A stretch of DNA of 23,877 nucleotides from JBJELF01 sp051879015 (lineage in GTDB: Bacteria > Bacillota > Clostridia > Lachnospirales > Lachnospiraceae). Both the position numbers and the translations under genes were made by a program. The notes beneath the pieces were generated by a model that was given only the letters and a program-made list of their open reading frames with translations, had not been told where the DNA came from and did not search any database. Shown piece after piece: positions 7,413 to 14,715 of the stretch (position 1 is the first letter of the stretch; each line of letters begins with the position of its first letter). The stretch is taken from NCBI GenBank assembly GCA_051879015.1, contig JBJELF010000034.1:1-23877 (forward strand), given 5' to 3'.

Positions 7413-8705
7413 TCATCCAAATTTTAAACGAAACTTCTGCGCTTCTTCGTCAGTGTCTACTTTTTCAATCATGCCACCCAATTCTCGCAGCTTTCCAGCA
7501 AAATTCTCATATCCTCGCTGAATATAGACAATATCATCCACTGTGGTAAATCCTTCCGCTGCCAGCCCTGCAATAACCAATGCGGCCCCTGCTCTCAAAT
7601 CTGGTGCAGTAACCTGGGCACCCATCAATTTATCAACACCGTTGATAATGGCAGCACGCCCCTCCACATGAATCTTCGCTCCCATACGATTCACTTCATC
7701 CGCATATTTAAAGCGATTTTCAAAAATACTCTCTGTCACAATACTGATGCCATCTGACATGGTCAACAAAACTGCCATCTGAGGCTGCATATCGGTAGGG
7801 AATCCTGGATAAGGCAAGGTTGTCACATTGGTATGACGAAGACGTCCCTTACAGACAACACGCACTGCATCATCAAATTCTATGACCTCGCAGCCGATTT
7901 CGCGCAACTTAGAAGTCATAGATTCCAGATGTCTCGGTGTAACATTTTTGATAATCACATCACCTTTGGTGGTTGCTGCTGCAAACATAAAAGTACCCGC
8001 CTCAATTTGGTCTGGAATTACGGAGTATTCACAGCCATGCAGCTCACGTACACCGTCAATACGAATCACATCGGTTCCAGCTCCCTTGATATGGGCTCCC
8101 ATTAGATTTAACATATTGGCCACATCTACCACATGAGGCTCTTTAGCCGAATTTTCCAGAATCGTTCTTCCCTCTGCCAGTACAGCCGCCAACATGACAT
8201 TGATAGTAGCTCCCACAGAAACGACATCAAAATAAATGTGAGCCCCTCTTAATTTATCAGCACTAGACACAATGCGACCTTCTCTCACATCTGTCATTGC
8301 ACCCAAAGCCTGAAACCCTTTGAGATGCTGGTCAATTGGACGATTACCAATATCGCATCCACCTGGAAGTGCTACCTCTGCATAGTGATATTTGCCCAAA
8401 AGTGCCCCCAATAAATAATAGGAAGCCCGCATCTTCTTAATGTAGGAATTTTCTACAATTAAATTATGTACTGTTTTTCCACATACATAAACGCTATGCT
8501 TCGTTAGTCGCTTTACAATGGCTCCTGTCTCTGCAATGGCATCCAACAAAATATTCACATCATTTACATCTGGAATGTTATCCAGCACTACTCCATCATC
8601 AGTCATCAGCGCTGCGGCCAGTAATCCTAGAGCTGCATTTTTTGCACCTCCAATGGATACTTCTCCTACCAGCGGATTTCCACCTTTTATAATATATTGT
8701 TCCAT
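7413..8705 (-). CDS. murA: UDP-N-acetylglucosamine 1-carboxyvinyltransferase
   Basis: This enzyme catalyses the first committed step of peptidoglycan synthesis, transferring enolpyruvyl from PEP to UDP-GlcNAc in the cytoplasm. It is 430 residues, normal for the family. K22-N23 lie in GGAKNAAL, R93 is in KMRASYY, and the active loop PGGCDIGNRPIDQH (114-127) carries the catalytic cysteine C117, so fosfomycin sensitivity at this site would be expected. The later GFPTDMQPQ block supplies the general-base aspartate. GAGGG lies 6-7 nt before the ATG at 8705. It follows the shikimate kinase-like gene by 22 bp and is the last gene of a compact four-gene group. Low-GC Gram-positives often carry a second paralogue elsewhere. 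Confidence 0.97.
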   Translation of the reverse strand: MEQYIIKGGNPLVGEVSIGGAKNAALGLLAAALMTDDGVVLDNIPDVNDVNILLDAIAETGAIVKRLTKHSVYVCGKTVHNLIVENSYIKKMRASYYLLGALLGKYHYAEVALPGGCDIGNRPIDQHLKGFQALGAMTDVREGRIVSSADKLRGAHIYFDVVSVGATINVMLAAVLAEGRTILENSAKEPHVVDVANMLNLMGAHIKGAGTDVIRIDGVRELHGCEYSVIPDQIEAGTFMFAAATTKGDVIIKNVTPRHLESMTSKLREIGCEVIEFDDAVRVVCKGRLRHTNVTTLPYPGFPTDMQPQMAVLLTMSDGISIVTESIFENRFKYADEVNRMGAKIHVEGRAAIINGVDKLMGAQVTAPDLRAGAALVIAGLAAEGFTTVDDIVYIQRGYENFAGKLRELGGMIEKVDTDEEAQKFRLKFG

Positions 8706-8727
8706 GACATACCCTCAATTGTTATCA

Positions 8728-9291
8728 TTATTCCTGCTCACGCTCTGTCTGTGTATTCAAACAGAACTGATATACCTGTGATACCACCTGTCCCAAAGTT
8801 TTACCCTGCTCATCTATGATAGCATCTGCATACTTTTCATAAAGAGGAACTCTCTCTTCATACAAATCTCGTAAACTCATACCTTCTCTCAAGGTCACAC
8901 CTCGAAATATTGCATCTCCAAGGCGTTGTTTCATCTCCTCAAAAGATATCTTTAAATAAACAATCAGACTTGTCTCGCGAAAATGCTCCATTGCCTCTTT
9001 TCCATAAATCACACTGCCGCCTGGCGCAATCACTGCTCGCTCTACATCCAGCTGTGCGTTGACACGATTCTCAATCTCCTGAAACGCATCTATTCCCTCT
9101 TGGGCAATGATTTCCCGCAGCAATCGTCCTTCCTGCTCCTGAATCAATAAATCACTGTCCACAAAAGAGTAATTTAAATCCTTTGCAAGAGCCACGCCAA
9201 CAGAACTCTTTCCTGAAGTTGGCATACCAATCAGTACAATATTTTTTTTGCGGTTTCGGATTCCGCCTAGCATTTTCACATTTTCACTCAC
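8728..9291 (-). CDS. aroK: Shikimate kinase-like P-loop kinase (AroK family), GTG start
   Basis: A 187-residue P-loop kinase most similar to shikimate kinase. The Walker A motif is GMPTSGKSS (22-30). The acidic DSD (45-47), a PGGSV motif (90-94) in place of GGG, the lid arginine R130 and R147 in ERVPLY follow in family order. The conserved arginine that grips shikimate in the usual FRxxE block is Q71 here (AFQEIE), so the substrate deserves caution. The start is GTG at 9291: it overlaps the preceding stop by 4 bp (GTGA) and has AGGAG 9 nt upstream, whereas the next ATG (9273) has no suitable site. The overlap implies translational coupling to the flavin reductase gene. Confidence 0.8.
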   Translation of the reverse strand: MSENVKMLGGIRNRKKNIVLIGMPTSGKSSVGVALAKDLNYSFVDSDLLIQEQEGRLLREIIAQEGIDAFQEIENRVNAQLDVERAVIAPGGSVIYGKEAMEHFRETSLIVYLKISFEEMKQRLGDAIFRGVTLREGMSLRDLYEERVPLYEKYADAIIDEQGKTLGQVVSQVYQFCLNTQTEREQE

Positions 9292-9875
9292 TGCTTGTCT
9301 CTCCTATTGCTGCCTTTTTTCCGAACACTATATCCAAAAGTTCCCAATTGCTTGCCCAGGCCAAAATACTCCCCATGAGAGTAAACCATCGGATGGGCAT
9401 CAGTCAAATGGAATTTGCCATTTTTATCAATATAGCGCTCATCTACATCTACTGCCACTACTTCTGCCAAAAACATGTCATGAGAACCAAGCTCCAACAC
9501 CTGTGTCACACGACATTCAATATTGACAGGCGATTCTTCTATAATAGGAGCCTGCACCTGACTGGCTATCCCTGCTGTCAAATGCATCTCCTTAAATTTA
9601 TCTACTTCCCTGCCCGAACGGACACCACAGTAGTCCACAGCTCTCGTGAGCGCCTCAGTAGATAGATTGATGACGAACTCTCCGCTTTCTTTCAACATCT
9701 GATAAGAATGCCGCTCCTTGCGAACAGAAATATAAGTCATCGCCGGACTACTGCACACGGTTCCTGTCCAGGCCACTGTAATAATATTTTTATTTCCTTG
9801 TTTATCTTGCAGAGAAACCATCACAGCCGGCACAGGATAGACCATATTGCCTGCTTTCCAAACTTGTCTTCCCAT
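9288..9875 (-). CDS. Flavin reductase family protein (FMN-binding split barrel)
   Basis: A 195-residue flavin reductase-like protein. Typical family blocks are NIITVAWTGTVCSSPAMTYI near residues 29-48, where FMN-contacting residues lie, SYQMLKESGEFVINL near 57-71, and a C-terminal GEYFGLGK segment. AGGAGT lies about 8 nt before the ATG at 9875, inside the 3' end of the pyrophosphatase gene. The gap to that gene is 6 bp and the stop overlaps the next start, so the three genes are surely co-transcribed. The physiological partner is unknown. Family members reduce free flavin or act in small redox systems. Nothing in the context names a substrate. Confidence 0.85.
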   Translation of the reverse strand: MGRQVWKAGNMVYPVPAVMVSLQDKQGNKNIITVAWTGTVCSSPAMTYISVRKERHSYQMLKESGEFVINLSTEALTRAVDYCGVRSGREVDKFKEMHLTAGIASQVQAPIIEESPVNIECRVTQVLELGSHDMFLAEVVAVDVDERYIDKNGKFHLTDAHPMVYSHGEYFGLGKQLGTFGYSVRKKGSNRRDKQ

Positions 9876-9881
9876 AATAAT

Positions 9882-11531
9882 TTACTCCTGCTGCATCCCC
9901 ATTGTCAATGCAGGTACCAACTGCTTTTTGCGAGATACTACACTAGGCAAAATCAATGTATTATTCTGAGTCTGCTGTCCGAAGGAGCGCTCTACCAGTT
10001 CCTGGGCACCCTGTCCGCAGCAAATCATGCGGCTGTACTCGCCTAAAATACTGGTCATCATTACAAAGAGCATATCCAATCCACTGCTCTTTCTCTCACT
10101 CTCTGCAAAAGGTGTCAACTTTTCCTGAAGCTCGTCCATCTCCGACTCATTCATGATCATCACCTGACCAATTCCCAGCTCTTTCTCACCAATCGTGAAC
10201 TCTTTAAAATCCTGGTACAATATCTCGGAAGGCTCTTTCTGTCCTAGTTTACTTCCCGCAGAAAACATCTCTCTCGAGTAAACTTCAGGGTCAATCCCTG
10301 CAATCTGTGCCAGCTGTAATGCTGCCATGCGATCCATACCCGTACAGGTTGGTGAACGAAAGAGCAATGTATCTGAAATAATTGCACTGCACAAAAGTCC
10401 TGCAATCGTCTTATCTGGCTGCAGATTATTTTCAATATACATCTGATAAATAATTGTACCCGTACAGCCCAAAGGCTGATTGCGGAAAAACACTGGTCCC
10501 ATAGTCTCAATGGTACCCAAGCGATGATGATCAATGATTTCTAAAATTTCCGCATCCTCGATTCCATTGACCGCCTGCGCTTTCTCATTGTGGTCCACCA
10601 AAATAACTTTTTTCTTTTTTAATCCCAACAGGTTTCGTCTAGAGGCCATGCCTAAATAACAGCCCTGTGCATCCAAAACTGGGAAATCACGATGTCTCAG
10701 TTTTGCCATCGTGTCTCGAATATCATCCACAAAATCTTCAATTATAAATGTTACCAGATTATCTCGTCTCATAAAATAACTGATAGGCATACTTTGATTA
10801 ATCTGTCTTGCTGCAGTGAAAGCATCATAGGGAGTACTAATAATCGTACACTTATGTTCTTCCGCCAACTTACGAATCGTTAAGGAGACCTTCGCTCCTT
10901 CACATACCACTAAACAGCCTGCATTCATCTCAATGGCACATAACTGAGACTCGTAGCGGTTGCCAACAATAACCAAATCATGCTCTTCAATGTAATCTTC
11001 CATCAAATCCGGATTAGCTGCTGCTACCAGTACCTTTCCCTTACAAAAATATTCCTTCTCATCTCCTACAACAATACTTCCCTCTAGGGTTTCTACAATA
11101 TTACTATAGCGAGTGTGAGCCGCCGATAAAATTGTACTGTCATAAACCTCCATGTAGGTGTTGGCAATATCTCCAATTGTAATCAATCCCTCCAAACGCT
11201 TATTGCGAGTGATTGGCAAAGTGACTACATTTAACTCTTTCATCAATGCCCATGCCTTTTTTAGCGAAATAGTGCGCGACACACCCTTGGTCTTTCGATA
11301 GTCAATATCTTTTACCTGCGGACGGATATCCTCCAAAAGCTCCGGAGCCTCCACACCAAAATAATTCAACACAAACTGCGTCTCATCACTAATCTTTCCA
11401 GCTCTCCTTGCCTCATAATGACCTTCGCCAATTTTATTCTTTAGATCGGCATAAGCAATCGCAGAACAAATAGAATCCGTATCCGGATTTTTATGTCCAA
11501 CGATCAATATATTGTTCTTTTCCTCTGTCAT
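9882..11531 (-). CDS. ppaC: Manganese-dependent inorganic pyrophosphatase with CBS-DRTGG-CBS regulatory insert
   Basis: A family II (DHH/DHHA2) pyrophosphatase of 549 residues. The N-terminal metal site GHKNPDTDS (12-20) gives H13, D17 and D19. The DHH domain is interrupted by a first CBS motif (about 75-130), a DRTGG domain (about 130-255) and a second CBS motif (about 255-305). It resumes with the IIDHHRLG motif and ends in DHHA2, with the FRSPTCTGMD substrate region between. In characterised CBS-type enzymes, AMP or ADP inhibit and ATP or diadenosine polyphosphates activate. That control is family knowledge. GAGGGG lies about 12 nt before the ATG at 11531, a rather long spacing. It leads the flavin reductase, AroK-like and murA group. 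Confidence 0.93.
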   Translation of the reverse strand: MTEEKNNILIVGHKNPDTDSICSAIAYADLKNKIGEGHYEARRAGKISDETQFVLNYFGVEAPELLEDIRPQVKDIDYRKTKGVSRTISLKKAWALMKELNVVTLPITRNKRLEGLITIGDIANTYMEVYDSTILSAAHTRYSNIVETLEGSIVVGDEKEYFCKGKVLVAAANPDLMEDYIEEHDLVIVGNRYESQLCAIEMNAGCLVVCEGAKVSLTIRKLAEEHKCTIISTPYDAFTAARQINQSMPISYFMRRDNLVTFIIEDFVDDIRDTMAKLRHRDFPVLDAQGCYLGMASRRNLLGLKKKKVILVDHNEKAQAVNGIEDAEILEIIDHHRLGTIETMGPVFFRNQPLGCTGTIIYQMYIENNLQPDKTIAGLLCSAIISDTLLFRSPTCTGMDRMAALQLAQIAGIDPEVYSREMFSAGSKLGQKEPSEILYQDFKEFTIGEKELGIGQVMIMNESEMDELQEKLTPFAESERKSSGLDMLFVMMTSILGEYSRMICCGQGAQELVERSFGQQTQNNTLILPSVVSRKKQLVPALTMGMQQE

Positions 11532-11572
11532 ATCAGTTAATCGCCCCTCATGATTTTTGCGTACAAGAACTA

Positions 11573-11593
11573 GCCAAGTACCCTAAACTTGGC
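11573..11593 (-). terminator. Hairpin downstream of the small membrane protein gene
   Basis: A perfect 7-bp stem pairs GCCAAGT (11573-11579) with ACTTGGC (11587-11593), about 30 nt past the stop of the 90-residue protein. The following minus-strand sequence has only scattered U, so termination may be partial and read into the pyrophosphatase group. Confidence 0.35.
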
Positions 11594-11623
11594 ATATTCC
11601 CATTAACCGTGTAACGGAATGTA

Positions 11624-11896
11624 TCACTCAGATACCATGTTATCTGCATCTTGAATGCCACTCCAGTCGCTGACAATAAAACTTGTGGAAGAGGTATAAT
11701 CTGGCAGAGCCGCCAGTTTTGCCTGATAAGAATTGTATATGCTTACTCCCACGGCACCGCCGAGACCACCTAATATAACAATAGCAGCCGCCCATGAAAG
11801 AATACGATTGATTTGCTGTCTTTTCTTCTGCTTTGCAAGAATTTCTTTTCTATTTTTTTTATACTCTTTATACTGATCAACTTTAGCCTGACTCAT
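11624..11896 (-). CDS. Small single-pass membrane protein, function unknown
   Basis: A 90-residue protein with a strongly basic N-terminal region (residues 5-31, rich in Lys and Arg), one membrane helix at about 32-53, and a 35-residue outer tail rich in Ser and Thr. The positive-inside rule puts the N-terminus in the cytoplasm. AAAGGA lies 6-7 nt before the ATG at 11896, which supports translation. Small proteins with this plan, including a similar MSQxKVD start, occur in Lachnospiraceae as far as I recall, but I know of no function. A hairpin (11573-11593) separates it from the pyrophosphatase gene, and a 445-bp gap with dyads lies upstream. Confidence 0.75.
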   Translation of the reverse strand: MSQAKVDQYKEYKKNRKEILAKQKKRQQINRILSWAAAIVILGGLGGAVGVSIYNSYQAKLAALPDYTSSTSFIVSDWSGIQDADNMVSE

Positions 11897-11966
11897 AATT
11901 TTTCCTTTCTGTTTTACTGCCCCTCATCAAATGGCATTTTCGTGTAAGTATCACATCTCCCATGAT

Positions 11967-12001
11967 GTAATATTACTTTCACCAGTAACAAACGTGTTAC
12001 T
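11967..12001. promoter_or_regulatory. Two adjacent palindromes, possible operator
   Basis: GTAATATTAC (11967-11976) and an 18-bp dyad AGTAACA-N4-TGTTACT (11984-12001) share GTAA/TTAC half-sites and lie 70-105 bp upstream of the 90-residue membrane protein gene. I cannot match them to a known regulator. Confidence 0.35.
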
Positions 12002-12284
12002 TCAAACTTCACATCTTACTATCTATATAATCTATTGCGGCATCCCAAACATAAAAACAAATCCAAAAACAAATCATTTTTCTATATAAGCCGCATTCGT
12101 CAAAACATCAAATTTAGTGCTGCCTGCGAAACAGGCATGTCAATTTACTCTACTTTACTATAACATAACTTTACTGGAAATGTACAGTTTTTTTTATAAA
12201 AAAATAAAATAACTTTCTTCCTTACTAATTTTAACGCTTTTTTCCCATCTTGTAAAGGAAAAATTTCATAACAATGCACAGTTT

Positions 12285-12321
12285 AGCGGCCAGATTGCTT
12301 TTACTTTGCTACCTGGCCGCT
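12285..12321. other. Hairpin downstream of the EIIC gene
   Basis: A perfect 9-bp GC-rich stem pairs AGCGGCCAG (12285-12293) with CTGGCCGCT (12313-12321) around a 19-nt loop, starting about 20 nt past the EIIC stop. There is no U run after it on the minus strand, so it is not a classical intrinsic terminator. It may protect the 3' end. Confidence 0.5.
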
Positions 12322-12341
12322 TATTCTCTCTTAACTCTATC

Positions 12342-13391
12342 TTAATCCAATTTTAAATCATTTTCTTTAATCCAACCAATTTTTCTGAGAATCTCTCCAA
12401 AAATCAGTGTCAATACTGCTGGCAAAACAAAACTAATCAAAACAAGTCCAATCCAATCCACAGCAGTGATAGCTGCCTTGTTTCCTGCTGCCACATCGTT
12501 GACCCAACCAATATAAACACCAATCTGTCCTACAAGACCACAGGTACCCATACCAGAAGAAATAGCTTCACCATTCATCTGCATCTTAAAAATGCAGGTA
12601 GCGATTGGTCCTGTGATGGCAGAAGTCAAAATCGGAGGAATCCAAATTTTAGGATTCTTTACAATATTACTCATCTGAAGCATGCTAGTACCAATGCCCT
12701 GTGACAAAAGCCCACCCCATTTATTTTCCTTAAAGCTCATAACCGCAAATCCGACCATCTGAGCACAGCAGCCAGCCACAGCAGCTCCTCCTGCCAGACC
12801 AGTTAAAGACAAGGCATGACAGATCGCTGCACTGCTGATTGGCAGCGTCAACGCAATACCAACTACTACAGACACAATAATTCCCATCAAAAATGGCTGA
12901 AGTTCTGTCGCCCACATAATCAAATTTCCAATACTGCTCGCCGCCTTTCCAATAATTGGAGCAAAGCATACAGATAACAACACACCTACTATAATGGTAA
13001 CACATGGAGTGACAATAATATCCACTTTCGTCTCCTTGGAAACTGCCTTACCAAACTCTGCTGCCACAATGGCAATTAATAACACGGCCAAAGGTCCACC
13101 TGCACCGCCCAAGGCATTGGCTGCATTTCCCACTGCCAACAAAGAAAACAACACTAGTGGCGGTGCCTGTAATGCATAGCCGATAGCAATGGCCATGGCC
13201 GGTCCCGACACTCCTTTCGCATAAGTGCCTGCGTCAATCAAAAATTGATTGCCAATCTGTTGCCCTAATGTACCGATAATGGTTCCGATGAGCAATGATG
13301 CAAATAATCCTTGTGCCATAGCTCCCAGCGCATCAATTCCATAACGCTGCGCTGAAAAAATAATATTTTTTCTCTTCAGAAACTTTTTCAT
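12342..13391 (-). CDS. PTS sugar transporter EIIC-type membrane protein (PTS_EIIC_2/PfoR-like)
   Basis: A 349-residue polytopic membrane protein of about nine or ten hydrophobic segments, rich in Gly, Ala and Ile, with SGPAMAIAIGYALQAPP and ALGGAGGPLAV segments that I associate with the EIIC type once labelled PfoR. It should sit in the cytoplasmic membrane. No EIIA, EIIB or HPr domain is fused to it or encoded nearby, so its substrate and even its dependence on phosphotransfer are unknown. An excellent AGGAGG lies 7 nt before the ATG at 13391. A promoter (13447-13475) and a dyad in the leader (13421-13436) suggest it is regulated alone. The ROK kinase upstream has its own terminator between them. 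Confidence 0.85.
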   Translation of the reverse strand: MKKFLKRKNIIFSAQRYGIDALGAMAQGLFASLLIGTIIGTLGQQIGNQFLIDAGTYAKGVSGPAMAIAIGYALQAPPLVLFSLLAVGNAANALGGAGGPLAVLLIAIVAAEFGKAVSKETKVDIIVTPCVTIIVGVLLSVCFAPIIGKAASSIGNLIMWATELQPFLMGIIVSVVVGIALTLPISSAAICHALSLTGLAGGAAVAGCCAQMVGFAVMSFKENKWGGLLSQGIGTSMLQMSNIVKNPKIWIPPILTSAITGPIATCIFKMQMNGEAISSGMGTCGLVGQIGVYIGWVNDVAAGNKAAITAVDWIGLVLISFVLPAVLTLIFGEILRKIGWIKENDLKLD

Positions 13392-13420
13392 GTCTTACCT
13401 CCTGTAAACATACCTTTTAC

Positions 13421-13436
13421 AACTGTCTTGTCAGTT
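13421..13436. promoter_or_regulatory. Dyad in the EIIC leader, possible operator
   Basis: AACTG-N6-CAGTT forms a 16-bp dyad just downstream of the predicted transcription start of the EIIC gene, a usual place for a repressor site. It could also be a small RNA hairpin. Confidence 0.35.
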
Positions 13437-13446
13437 ATCATGTCAT

Positions 13447-13475
13447 AGAATAGCACAAACCCATCATGCACGCAA
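13447..13475 (-). promoter_or_regulatory. Candidate sigma-A promoter of the EIIC gene
   Basis: On the minus strand TTGCGT (13475-13470) and TATTCT (13452-13447) are separated by 17 bp, about 56 bp upstream of the start codon and just past the ROK terminator. Confidence 0.55.
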
Positions 13476-13478
13476 GTA

Positions 13479-13542
13479 CAAAAAAGAGGACATAAACAAG
13501 AAATTTTGTCACAAAATTCCAAATTTCTTGTTTATGCCCTCT
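13479..13542 (-). terminator. Strong intrinsic terminator of the ROK kinase gene
   Basis: A 22-bp stem with one mismatch or wobble pairs 13485-13506 with 13521-13542. On the minus strand a run of five to six U follows (13485-13480). It starts about 20 nt past the ROK stop codon. Confidence 0.88.
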
Positions 13543-13564
13543 CTTCATGACGTAAGACTTAAAA

Positions 13565-14548
13565 TCAATCCAACATCAATTTTACTCCACCGTAAATACC
13601 TGCATCGTTACCTAACTCAGCTAGGTGAATCTCTGCACGTTTTTTTGATATAGAAAGAAACTTATCATAATAATACCATATGCAGCGAATCAAAAAGTCT
13701 CCTGCCTTCGATACTCCGCCGCCAATAACAAACACATCGGGATCAATCATCAACGACATATCGGCCAAAGTTTTCCCCAAATAACGTCCCAAAATTTCTG
13801 TTGCTTCCTTTGCCAAAGGATCACCGTTCTTTGCCAAGTCAAACACATCTTTACAGGTAAGACCATGCTCTTTCTCCAACTCCAACAGTTTGGTTACATC
13901 AAAAGTCTTAACAGCTCCGCGAACAGTTTTTACTGGTCCCTCAGCACACATCAATCGCTTTGCTACTCGAACAATACCAGTCGCAGAAGCGTACTGCTCC
14001 AGACAACCACGATTTCCACAATTACAAACTGCTGTCTCATCCATATTGACTGTAATATGTCCCAGCTCACCTGCCAGACCACGATTTCCAGTCAGCATCT
14101 TACCGTCTATAATGACGCCGCCGCCGACGCCAGTTCCCAGAGTAATCATGACGACATTCTTAAATCCTCTTCCGCCACCTTTCCACATTTCTCCCAAGGT
14201 AGCAATGTTAGCATCATTTCCAACCTTCACTGGAATGCCAAGAATAGCACTCAACTCATCAGCTGGTCTCTTATCATACCAACCCAAGTTAACACATCTT
14301 GGAACATCGCCATTTTCCAGTGCTGGACCTGGCACACCGATACCTGCACCTATTACTTCAGTGCGCTCAATTCCTCTCTCCTGCAATTTTTCTAAAATGG
14401 AAGCGCCGATATCACTGATAATTTTTTCTCCATTATTTTCTTTTCTGGTGACAATTTCCCAACGTTCCAGCAGATCGCCTTCTACCGTAAACAAGCCTAA
14501 TTTTACAGTAGTACCTCCAATATCTACTCCTAAACAATATTTACCCAT
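13565..14548 (-). CDS. glcK: ROK-family glucokinase
   Basis: A 327-residue sugar kinase of the ROK family, which phosphorylates glucose with ATP in the cytoplasm. The ATP-binding block VDIGGTTVKLG covers 8-18, and catalytic D112 lies in VGNDANIATLGE. The structural zinc site is H164 (GHITV) with C175, C177 and C182 (CNCGNRGC), typical of ROK proteins. The start is ATG at 14548, with GGAGGA 7 nt upstream. The open frame extends 44 codons further up, but that part lacks family features. Its promoter is proposed at 14628-14656. No DNA-binding domain is present, so it is a kinase and not a NagC-type repressor. Glucose is the best guess but other hexoses are possible. Confidence 0.93.
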   Translation of the reverse strand: MGKYCLGVDIGGTTVKLGLFTVEGDLLERWEIVTRKENNGEKIISDIGASILEKLQERGIERTEVIGAGIGVPGPALENGDVPRCVNLGWYDKRPADELSAILGIPVKVGNDANIATLGEMWKGGGRGFKNVVMITLGTGVGGGVIIDGKMLTGNRGLAGELGHITVNMDETAVCNCGNRGCLEQYASATGIVRVAKRLMCAEGPVKTVRGAVKTFDVTKLLELEKEHGLTCKDVFDLAKNGDPLAKEATEILGRYLGKTLADMSLMIDPDVFVIGGGVSKAGDFLIRCIWYYYDKFLSISKKRAEIHLAELGNDAGIYGGVKLMLD

Positions 14549-14627
14549 TTGTACTTCCTCCATAATGATACATAATATATTCTGAATTTTCAGTAGTCCA
14601 TTCATCACCATAAACTTCATAAATTTT

Positions 14628-14656
14628 ATTATACGGTACTTCCTACAAAAAAACAA
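14628..14656 (-). promoter_or_regulatory. Candidate sigma-A promoter of the ROK kinase gene
   Basis: On the minus strand TTGTTT (14656-14651) and a perfect TATAAT (14633-14628) are separated by 17 bp. The -35 box is part of a T-rich run that may also be the tail of a weak terminator (a CAAG/CTTG stem) for the DUF5711 gene. Confidence 0.6.
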
Positions 14657-14690
14657 GTCTCTCCCTATAATTTCTTGCATGAAATGTATA

Positions 14691-14710
14691 ACCTTTCAAC
14701 CGTGGTATCA
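14691..14710 (-). repeat. Copy of a dispersed intergenic repeat, after the DUF5711 stop
   Basis: The minus strand reads TGATACCACGGTTGAAAGGT, which matches 17 of 20 positions of the copy at 22197-22216. It begins 5 bp past the DUF5711 stop codon. Both copies are tied to the 3' end of a gene. Confidence 0.55.
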
Positions 14711-14715
14711 TTTAA

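Larger units (their letters stand above)
11897..12341. other. 445-bp intergenic region: dyads, hairpins and a possible promoter, no gene seen
   Basis: No convincing open frame. On the minus strand, TGTACA and TATAGT with an 18-bp gap lie about 270 bp upstream of the small membrane protein. The 17-bp hairpin TGCCTG-CGAAA-CAGGCA occupies 12121-12137. A 12-bp unit (AAAAACAAATC plus one base) occurs twice in tandem around 12054-12077, inside a loop closed by TGCGGC/GCCGCA. Two TTAC/GTAA-type dyads lie at 11967-12001. A long leader to the small membrane protein is possible. Confidence 0.4.

Noticed and set aside
12099..12143. TTGACA followed by the 17-bp hairpin as a promoter on the minus strand
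   Set aside because: The sequence at the -10 position (GCACTA) does not resemble TATAAT.
12285..12321. Intrinsic terminator of the EIIC gene
   Set aside because: The stem is strong, but no U run follows on the minus strand; listed only as a hairpin.
13890..14585. 231-codon open frame on the plus strand opposite the ROK kinase
   Set aside because: Shadow of a well-supported gene; Pro/Ser/Ile-rich and without any recognisable domain.
14549..14680. N-terminal extension of the ROK kinase by 44 codons
   Set aside because: The proposed promoter would place the transcript start inside it; the ATG at 14548 has a clear ribosome site and the family fold starts there.
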